Position numbers and translations under genes: made by a program. Positions 1 through 4,423 of a stretch of 5,460 bases of DNA are shown here, one piece after another. Location: contig JAFRQN010000042.1 of the NCBI GenBank assembly GCA_017428585.1, forward strand, positions 1 through 5,460, given 5' to 3'. Each line of letters begins with the position of its first letter. Within the stretch, counting starts at the first letter, position 1. The notes under the pieces are model-generated. The model was not told where the DNA came from. It saw nothing but the letters and a program-made list of their open reading frames with translations, and did no database searches. Source of the DNA: Bacteroidota bacterium. Lineage in GTDB: Bacteria > Bacteroidota > Ignavibacteria > Kapaibacteriales > UBA2268.

Positions 1-1
1 G

Positions 2-106
2 AAGGAAGCTGCCAAAAATTTAGATTTTGAAGCAGCGGCTGTTTTAAGAGATGAAATGAACAGCAAAAAAGACAGGCTTAGAAAAATAACTTTAAAATCA
101 CAATAA
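2..106 (+). CDS. uvrB: UvrB, C-terminal end (excinuclease ABC subunit B), partial
   Basis: Only the last 34 codons are present; the gene enters from the left edge in frame 2 and stops at TAA 104-106. The visible peptide contains AAKNLDFEAAAVLRDEM, which has the spacing of the UVR motif (A-x-x-LxFExAAxLRDE) found at the C-terminus of UvrB, where it contacts UvrC in nucleotide excision repair. A short basic tail rich in Lys and Arg follows, as is usual for UvrB. UvrC and a few other proteins (for example ClpC-type proteins and McsA) also carry UVR motifs, but in UvrC the motif is internal. A motif that ends the protein about 15 residues later fits UvrB best. No terminator hairpin is evident behind it, so some readthrough into hldD is possible. 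Confidence 0.82.
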   Translation, partial: KEAAKNLDFEAAAVLRDEMNSKKDRLRKITLKSQ

Positions 107-122
107 AAAATAAAAATATAAT
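91..122 (+). promoter_or_regulatory. Possible promoter for hldD
   Basis: A perfect TATAAT lies at 117-122, about 40 bases before the hldD start codon, with only a weak -35 candidate (TTTAAA at 91-96, spacing 20). The region is so AT-rich that a TATAAT can occur by chance, so this is tentative. The hldD ribosome site is also weak (GAGA at 151-154, 7 bases before ATG). Confidence 0.3.
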
Positions 123-161
123 AAAATTTGAAATTTGTTAAATTAATTTTGAGATAAATTT

Positions 162-1160
162 ATGATAATTGTTACTGGGGGTGCAGGTTTTATTGGTTCT
201 TGCTTAGTTGCAAAATTAAATCAACTTGGTTATAAAGATATTCTTATCGTTGACAATTTAGGTTGTCAGTTAAAATGGAAAAATCTTGCCAATAAAAAAT
301 TTACTGGATTTTTATATAAGGATAAATTTAGAGAGATTATTAGACAATACGAAAAAACTGACAATTTATATATTCCTGATTTTGATAACAAAAACATAGA
401 TGCCGTTATTCATTTAGGTGCTTGTTCTTCCACTACTGAAACAAATGCAAACTATTTGCTTGATAATAATTTCTTATATACAAAAGAACTTGCTAAATTT
501 GCTTTATCACGTGGAATAAGATTTATTTATGCTTCAAGTGCTGCAACTTACGGCGATGGCAAAAATGGATATTCTGACGAATCGATTGATAATTTAACTC
601 CATTAAATTGTTATGGATTATCAAAGCATTTATTTGATATGTGGCTCTATGAAAATAATTTACAGAATGATGTAACGGGTGTTAAGTTTTTCAATGTTTT
701 TGGTCCTAATGAATATCATAAAGGTGATATGAGAAGTATGTTCTATAAAGCATTTAAGCAAATAGAGCAGACTGGCAAAGTTAGATTGTTTAAATCTTAC
801 AATCCTTTGTATCATGACGGTGAACAAAAACGTGATTTTATTTATGTTAAAGACTGTGTAGATATATTTATTAAGATATTGCAGGACAGCTCTTTCAAAG
901 GATTATATAATATTGGAACAGGACAAGCTCATACATGGAATGAACTTGCTAATTCTGTTTTCAATGCGATGAATCGTATTCCTAATATCGAATATATTGA
1001 AATGCCTGAAGAATTGAAAAAACAATACCAATATTTTACAGAGGCTGATACTAAGAAATTACTGAATAAATTAGGAGCTGATTGGAGCTTTACATCTATT
1101 GAAGAGGCTGCCATGGATTATGTTCAGAATTATTTGCAGTTGGAGGAAGCTGTTTGGTAA
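162..1160 (+). CDS. hldD: ADP-L-glycero-D-manno-heptose 6-epimerase
   Basis: This is a 332-residue extended short-chain dehydrogenase/reductase that converts ADP-D-glycero-beta-D-manno-heptose to the L-glycero form, the cytoplasmic step that supplies heptose for the LPS/LOS inner core. The N-terminal Rossmann loop TGGAGFIG is at residues 5-12. HLGACSSTTE (84-93) and YASSAATYG (123-131) are hallmark HldD segments. The active-site YxxxK is Y151/K155, and the second catalytic lysine of the HldD two-base mechanism is K187 in EYHKGDMRS, matching E. coli Y140 and K178 from family knowledge. KRDFIYVKD (223-231) and YNIGTG (249-254) complete the family pattern. At 332 residues it is slightly longer than E. 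coli HldD (310); the extra residues lie around 35-80. ATG 162 gives the canonical MIIVTGGAGFIG start. It sits between uvrB and ssrA with no other heptose gene in the window. Isoleucine is mostly ATT here, unlike the ATA-rich genes downstream. Confidence 0.95.
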   Translation: MIIVTGGAGFIGSCLVAKLNQLGYKDILIVDNLGCQLKWKNLANKKFTGFLYKDKFREIIRQYEKTDNLYIPDFDNKNIDAVIHLGACSSTTETNANYLLDNNFLYTKELAKFALSRGIRFIYASSAATYGDGKNGYSDESIDNLTPLNCYGLSKHLFDMWLYENNLQNDVTGVKFFNVFGPNEYHKGDMRSMFYKAFKQIEQTGKVRLFKSYNPLYHDGEQKRDFIYVKDCVDIFIKILQDSSFKGLYNIGTGQAHTWNELANSVFNAMNRIPNIEYIEMPEELKKQYQYFTEADTKKLLNKLGADWSFTSIEEAAMDYVQNYLQLEEAVW

Positions 1161-1190
1161 ATTTTTATTGTTTATAAAATTATAAAACTT

Positions 1191-1225
1191 TTGAAACAAA
1201 TTTAAAAATATAACATATATCATAT
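1191..1225 (+). promoter_or_regulatory. Probable ssrA promoter region
   Basis: The 82-base gap between hldD and the tmRNA contains TTGAAA at 1191-1196, a good -35 match, and an AT-rich stretch at 1214-1225 with -10 candidates such as CATATA (spacing 17) and TATATC (spacing 19). The mature tmRNA 5' end at 1243 would be made by RNase P from a slightly longer precursor. The exact -10 cannot be decided by eye. Confidence 0.4.
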
Positions 1226-1242
1226 AGCAGATAGTTGATGCA

Positions 1243-1600
1243 GGGGATGAAATGGATTCGACAGGGTGACGGAGGCTATAAGCTGCATATCGTGTTAGTC
1301 GTTAAACACGTTAATAAAAGCGATGCTTTATAATAAACGCAGAAGATAATTTTGCATTGGCTGCTTAATTAGACTGCAGCCCATCTATTTTTTAATTTGC
1401 CTATTGGTTATTAAATAGGTGTCGACTTAAATAGGATAATTTGACATTGCTCAACAGGATGTTGGAGGATTTTTTTACTGTTGATGGTTTAATAAAGCCT
1501 GCTGGTTGGCATCTTATTAAACGAGATTTATAAATCAGCTAAATATGTAGATGCTATAGAAGAAGCTCTTTGGACGCGGGTTCAACTCCCGCCATCTCCA
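1243..1600 (+). ncRNA. ssrA: Transfer-messenger RNA (tmRNA), one-piece form
   Basis: This is a complete, non-permuted tmRNA of about 358 bases that rescues ribosomes stalled on broken mRNAs, acting with SmpB. The tRNA-like ends are clear. The 5' strand GGGGATG (1243-1249) pairs with CATCTCC (1593-1599), including one G-U pair, and A1600 is the discriminator. The T-arm is GCGGG (1576-1580), loop TTCAACT (1581-1587), CCCGC (1588-1592). The 5' end continues into the conserved GGATTCGAC signature. The tag reading frame is at 1339-1368 and ends in the classic LAA-type degron. The roughly 200 bases between the tag and the T-arm hold several GC-containing complementary blocks consistent with the usual pseudoknots. 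CCA is not encoded: the bases after A1600 are CG, so CCA must be added after transcription. A strong terminator follows within 10 bases. Confidence 0.97.
1339..1368 (+). other. tmRNA proteolysis-tag reading frame (AEDNFALAA, stop)
   Basis: Codons GCA GAA GAT AAT TTT GCA TTG GCT GCT TAA encode AEDNFALAA, ending in the hydrophobic-Ala-Ala degron read by ClpXP and related proteases. GCA was chosen as the resume codon because Ala is the commonest first residue and the U-A pair at positions -5/-4 (TAAAC before GCA) matches the conserved upstream signal. AAC one codon earlier also has TA at -5/-4, so NAEDNFALAA cannot be excluded. In either case the charged Ala from the tmRNA itself precedes the tag. 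Confidence 0.78.
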
Positions 1601-1605
1601 CGTTT

Positions 1606-1639
1606 AAAAAAAGCTCTTATTATAATAAGAGCTTTTTTT
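1606..1639 (+). terminator. Rho-independent terminator of ssrA (possibly bidirectional)
   Basis: The 34 bases form a perfect palindrome. Stem GCTCTTAT (1613-1620) pairs with ATAAGAGC (1625-1632) around a TATA loop, flanked by A7 on the left and T7 on the right. The T-tract follows the stem on both strands, so it could stop transcription from either side. It closes ssrA and separates it from the downstream operon. Confidence 0.93.
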
Positions 1640-1726
1640 ATGCAGTACGAAATTTTCTTTTCTTGTACTAAAAATTGCTAATCTTATGCATTAATCTTAT
1701 TATAATTTATAAATTTCATTTAAAAA

Positions 1727-1755
1727 TTTTATCAAAAATGTTATTTTTGATAAAA
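1727..1755. repeat. 13-bp perfect inverted repeat upstream of the regulator gene
   Basis: Arm TTTTATCAAAAAT (1727-1739) and arm ATTTTTGATAAAA (1743-1755) are exact reverse complements around a GTT loop. It lies about 50 bases upstream of the likely -10 element of the helix-turn-helix gene. It could be an operator for that or another regulator, or a weak AT-only transcription terminator. The stem contains only one G-C pair, which argues against strong termination. The region 1640-1847 holds no gene. Confidence 0.55.
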
Positions 1756-1804
1756 AAATAAAAATAAATTTTTATTTCTATTTTAAATTTTAAAAATATT
1801 TAGG

Positions 1805-1810
1805 TATACT
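1805..1810 (+). promoter_or_regulatory. Probable -10 element for the regulator-methylase operon
   Basis: TATACT at 1805-1810 lies about 38 bases before the ATG of the helix-turn-helix gene, with no convincing -35 (the position 17 bases upstream reads TTTAAA). It would give a short leader with an AAAGGG-type ribosome site at 1833-1838, 9 bases before the ATG. This is the best candidate promoter for the operon running from the regulator into the methylase genes. Confidence 0.45.
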
Positions 1811-1847
1811 ATAAACAAAATTGTAAAATATAAAAGGGTTTAAAAAT

Positions 1848-2012
1848 ATGGAAAACGATTTAAACAATACACAGCTTTGTAAAAAAGCAGGTATTAGTAT
1901 AATTGCAATGGATAAAATGGGGAAAAACGAAATTATAAAAACAGAAACACTATTGAAAATATATAATACTTTAAATTGTGAAATAGATAATATATTAGAA
2001 TATATGGAATAA
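1848..2012 (+). CDS. Small Cro/C1-type (XRE) helix-turn-helix protein, likely operon regulator
   Basis: This is a 54-residue protein that resembles the short Cro/C1-type helix-turn-helix proteins common in low-GC mobile regions. The core TQLCKKAGIS (residues 8-17) is helix 2 and the turn. The segment around MDKMGKNE (21-28) occupies the recognition helix, and TETLLKIYNTLNCEIDNILEYME (32-54) forms the two C-terminal helices. Family members usually carry about 12-15 more residues at the N-terminus, forming helix 1. Here an in-frame TAA at 1824-1826 and the absence of another start leave ATG 1848 as the only choice, so the domain looks N-terminally trimmed. Its stop codon overlaps the ribosome site of the downstream methylase, which indicates coupled translation. 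Its likely role, by inference from position, is controller of the restriction-modification genes. It may also be a remnant with no remaining DNA-binding activity. Confidence 0.75.
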   Translation: MENDLNNTQLCKKAGISIIAMDKMGKNEIIKTETLLKIYNTLNCEIDNILEYME

Positions 2013-2017
2013 GGAGG
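2011..2017 (+). promoter_or_regulatory. Strong ribosome binding site for first methylase
   Basis: AAGGAGG ends 6 bases before ATG 2024 and overlaps the TAA stop (2010-2012) of the regulator gene. It fixes the start of the first methylase and implies translational coupling between the two genes. Confidence 0.85.
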
Positions 2018-2023
2018 ATTAAA

Positions 2024-3118
2024 ATGCCAAAAATAGAAGGAATGATAAATGCAAAGTCTAATAAAAATGATGAATTCTATACACAGTATGAAGATATTCA
2101 AAAAGAAGTAAATGCATATTTGGAATATAATCCTGATGTATTTAAAGGTAAAACAATATTACTTCCATGTGATGATCCAGAATGGAGTAATTTTACAAAA
2201 TTCTTTGCTCAAAATTTTGAAAGATTTGGTTTAAAGAAATTAATAAGTACAAGTTATGCATACGAAAGCAAGAAAATATCTGAACCATACCAATTAACAT
2301 TTTTTGAAACTGAATCTCCAAAATATGATGAAAATAAAACTAAATCACATGGGAAAATATTTATTTTAGATAAAGATATTAATAATTCTGGTAAAATTGA
2401 TATAGAAGATTTACAATGGGATTATCTTGACGGTGATGGAGATTTTAAATCAGAAGAAGTTAAAAAGTTAAGAGATGAGGCTGATATAATAATAACTAAT
2501 CCTCCATTTAGTTTATTTAGAGAGTTTTTAAAGTGGATTATGGAAGCAAAAAAACAGTTTCTTATAATTGGAAATATAAATTGTATAACATACAAAGAAG
2601 TTTTTCCTTTAATAAAAGAAAATGATATATGGTTAGGTAATGGAATGGGACGATGGATTTCAGGATTTATTGTTCCAGAAGGATATGAACTATATGGTTC
2701 AGAAGCACGAATAGATGAAAATGGAAATAGAATTGTTGCAACTAATAATTGCTTATGGCTTACAAATTTAGAACATGGAAGAAGACATCAGCCGCTTCAG
2801 TTAATGACAATGGAAGATAATATTAAATATAGTAAACATAAACAAATACGAGAAGAAAAATACCCTAAATATGATAATTATGATGCAATAGATGTTCCAT
2901 ACACAGATGCAATACCTAGTGATTATGAAGGAATTATGGGTGTTCCTATAACTTTTTTAGATAAATATAATCCTGAACAATTTGAAATATTGGGGCATAC
3001 TTATTCTGGAGATACAAATGAAGCTGTAGAAAAAATAAGGTTAGATCCCCAAAAAAGAAACAGAGGACTTGTTAATGGAAAACAAAAATATGATAGAATA
3101 TTAATAATAAAAAAATAA
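2024..3118 (+). CDS. EcoRI-family adenine-specific DNA methyltransferase, copy 1
   Basis: This 364-residue protein strongly resembles the EcoRI methylase (M.EcoRI, about 326 residues) along its whole length; it is expected to transfer methyl from S-adenosylmethionine to N6 of adenine in a short DNA site. Visible landmarks are NKNDEFYTQYEDI (13-25), CDDPEWSNFTKFFAQNF (49-65, matching CDDPRVSNF in M.EcoRI), GDGDF (137-141) and the catalytic NPPF (159-162) inside IIITNPPFSLF. TYKEVFPLIKEN (189-200) follows. The central segment SGFIVPEGYELYGSEARID (213-231) with NNCLWLTNL (241-249) is nearly the M.EcoRI sequence as remembered, so its target may be EcoRI-like (GAATTC); this is an inference. DNYDAIDV (284-291) and GVPITFLDKYNPEQFE (306-321) end the conserved part. 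Extra residues compared with M.EcoRI lie at about 85-125 and in the HGRRHQPLQLMTMEDN segment (251-266). It is preceded by AAGGAGG and translationally coupled to the regulator. Isoleucine is often ATA, unlike hldD, consistent with transfer. A single GAATTC occurs in the window, at 2072-2077 within this gene. Confidence 0.96.
   Translation: MPKIEGMINAKSNKNDEFYTQYEDIQKEVNAYLEYNPDVFKGKTILLPCDDPEWSNFTKFFAQNFERFGLKKLISTSYAYESKKISEPYQLTFFETESPKYDENKTKSHGKIFILDKDINNSGKIDIEDLQWDYLDGDGDFKSEEVKKLRDEADIIITNPPFSLFREFLKWIMEAKKQFLIIGNINCITYKEVFPLIKENDIWLGNGMGRWISGFIVPEGYELYGSEARIDENGNRIVATNNCLWLTNLEHGRRHQPLQLMTMEDNIKYSKHKQIREEKYPKYDNYDAIDVPYTDAIPSDYEGIMGVPITFLDKYNPEQFEILGHTYSGDTNEAVEKIRLDPQKRNRGLVNGKQKYDRILIIKK
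2174..2259 (+). repeat. Near-identical block shared by both methylase genes (copy 1)
   Basis: Aligned without gaps to 3412-3497, 85 of 86 bases match, the only difference being C versus T in a Phe codon. Flanking parts of the genes differ at many synonymous sites, so this block is more alike than the rest of the pair. It encodes DPEWSNFTKFFAQNFERFGLK and the following residues. Confidence 0.85.
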
Positions 3119-3137
3119 ATATATGATGATGTTTTGA

Positions 3138-3222
3138 ATAAATACAAAATTAAAAACAGATTTAACAATTAGAGATATTAATGAAGGGTTTGTATATAGT
3201 GAATTTTATGTATATTCAACCA
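3138..3222 (+). pseudogene. Decayed 5' fragment of a second DUF262 gene
   Basis: Bases 3138-3206 align gap-free with the first 23 codons of the DUF262 gene (4424-4492), with 62 of 69 bases identical. The reading is INTKLKTDLTIRDINEGFVYSEF against MKTNLKTDLTVRDINEGFVYNEF. The start codon is ATA instead of ATG, and no ribosome site stands in front of it. After SEF the full gene continues with about 39 bases before ATTCAACCA. Here ATTCAACCA follows after only 7 bases (3214-3222) and in another frame, suggesting an internal deletion. The open frame then stops at TGA 3240-3242. The fragment occupies the same position behind copy-1 methylase as the intact gene does behind copy 2, so it is read as the scar of a duplicated methylase-DUF262 unit. 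Confidence 0.82.
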
Positions 3223-3264
3223 TACGCAAGAATACTTATTGAACATATAGAGAGGTAGTTTATT

Positions 3265-4374
3265 GTGAGTAATGAACATATAAGAAAAGCAAAAAAGAAC
3301 AAGAATGATGAATTTTACACACAGTTTTCTGATATACAAAATGAAATGAATGCATATTTAGAATATGATAGTAGTGTGTTTAAGAACAAAACTATATTAT
3401 TACCTGCTGACGATCCAGAATGGAGTAATTTTACAAAATTTTTTGCTCAAAATTTTGAAAGATTTGGTTTAAAGAAATTAATAAGTACAAGTTATGCTTA
3501 TGAAAGTAAAAAATTATCTGATCCTTATCAACTTTCTTTCTTTGAAAGAGAATCTCCAAAATTTGATAAAAATAAAACTAAAGTTAATGGTAAAATTTTT
3601 ATATTAGATAGAATAAACAAGTCTGAACAGATAGATATAAATGCTTTACAATGGGATTACTTAAAAGGTGATGGTGATTTTAGATCTGATGAAGTAAAAA
3701 AACTTAGAGATGAAGCTGATATAATAATCACCAATCCACCATTTAGTTTGTTTAGAGAATTTGTTTCTTGGATATTAGAATCTGAAAAAAAATTTATAAT
3801 AGTTGGACATCAAAATGCAATTTCATATAAAGAAATATATCCTTTAATTAAAGATAATATAATTTGGTTAGGTAAAGGTTTTAAAGGTGGTGCAGCCCAT
3901 TTTATTAATAAATATTATGATGATTATGCAATCGCAGGAGATCATAAAGAAGGAATGATAAGAGTATCTGGTGTTGTATGGTTTACGAACATAGATCATG
4001 GCAGGAGACATCAGCCATTGCAGTTAATGACCATGGAAGATAATATTAAATATAGTAAACATAAAGAAATAAGAAATAATGATTACAAAAAATATGATAA
4101 TTATGATGCGATAGATGTTCCATTTTCAGATGCTATTCCTTCTGATTACAAAGGAATTATGGGAGTTCCAATAACATTCTTAAATAAATATAATCCAGAA
4201 CAATTTGAAATAATAGGTTTTTTTAATAATTATAATCCCAATACAGCATCTATAGAATCTGGTCAAATATATGGAGATGCTGTAAAAATTAATACGGCTA
4301 ATTCTTTATTTAGAGGACCAGTTGTAAATGGTAAGGCTATTTACATTAGAGTATTAATAAAGAAAAAAAATTAG
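3265..4374 (+). CDS. EcoRI-family adenine-specific DNA methyltransferase, copy 2
   Basis: This 369-residue protein is a close paralogue of the preceding methylase. It has NKNDEFYTQFSDI (12-24), ADDPEWSNFTKFFAQNF (48-64), GDGDF (135-139), catalytic NPPF (157-160), DNYDAIDV (278-285) and GVPITFLNKYNPEQFE (300-315). Identity with copy 1 is about three quarters by eye over the first 200 residues. It drops sharply at residues 199-240, where the EcoRI-like SGFIVPE...EARID segment is replaced by an unrelated stretch (GGAAHFINKYYDDYAIAGDH, 208-227), and again after residue 318. The central segment is a good candidate for DNA target recognition, so this enzyme probably methylates a different site (inference). 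The start is GTG 3265 with AGAGG at 3251-3255, about 9 bases upstream. The nearby ATG at 3272 is out of frame, and GTG gives an N-terminus (RKAKKNKNDEFYTQ) that lines up with M.EcoRI (HKAKKSKSDEFYTQ). Confidence 0.96.
   Translation: MSNEHIRKAKKNKNDEFYTQFSDIQNEMNAYLEYDSSVFKNKTILLPADDPEWSNFTKFFAQNFERFGLKKLISTSYAYESKKLSDPYQLSFFERESPKFDKNKTKVNGKIFILDRINKSEQIDINALQWDYLKGDGDFRSDEVKKLRDEADIIITNPPFSLFREFVSWILESEKKFIIVGHQNAISYKEIYPLIKDNIIWLGKGFKGGAAHFINKYYDDYAIAGDHKEGMIRVSGVVWFTNIDHGRRHQPLQLMTMEDNIKYSKHKEIRNNDYKKYDNYDAIDVPFSDAIPSDYKGIMGVPITFLNKYNPEQFEIIGFFNNYNPNTASIESGQIYGDAVKINTANSLFRGPVVNGKAIYIRVLIKKKN
3412..3497 (+). repeat. Near-identical block shared by both methylase genes (copy 2)
   Basis: This is the partner of 2174-2259, 85 of 86 bases identical. 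A second identical run of about 33 bases, coding MEDNIKYSKHK, lies further on in both genes (around 2810-2842 and 4033-4065). Confidence 0.85.
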
Positions 4375-4412
4375 TCAAAAGTCAATAAATAATGTTTTAT
4401 TATTAATTTTAT

Positions 4413-4418
4413 AGAGGA
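4413..4418 (+). promoter_or_regulatory. Ribosome binding site for the DUF262 gene
   Basis: AGAGGA ends 5 bases before ATG 4424. No promoter or hairpin is evident in the 49-base gap behind the second methylase, so the gene is probably transcribed with it. This site is missing in the decayed copy at 3138. Confidence 0.7.
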
Positions 4419-4423
4419 ACAAA

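Noticed and set aside
929..1114. Minus-strand open frame of 61 codons inside hldD
   Set aside because: It lies entirely within a well-supported gene on the other strand and shows no recognisable domain or ribosome site.
1727..1755. Inverted repeat as a strong terminator
   Set aside because: The stem has a single G-C pair and ssrA already has a good terminator about 90 bases upstream, so it is listed as a repeat or possible operator instead.
1640..1847. CRISPR array, tRNA or riboswitch in the AT-rich leader
   Set aside because: There are no regularly spaced repeats, no cloverleaf ends and no GC-rich conserved core; only the inverted repeat and a promoter-like box stand out.
1790..2101. Minus-strand open frame of 103 codons rich in Phe and Ile
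   Set aside because: It overlaps the HTH gene and the methylase start; its hydrophobic look is what AT-rich antisense DNA gives, and no ribosome site or family signature is seen.
3208..3258. Mini-ORF MYIQPYARILIEHIER upstream of the second methylase
   Set aside because: Sixteen codons without a ribosome site, starting inside the decayed DUF262 fragment. ATTCAACCA matches the DUF262 gene, but the rest aligns poorly, so it is treated as debris; a fragment of another gene is possible but unsupported.
2024..4374. The two methylase genes as one frameshifted or split gene
   Set aside because: Each is full length with its own NPPF motif, start and stop, so they are tandem paralogues.
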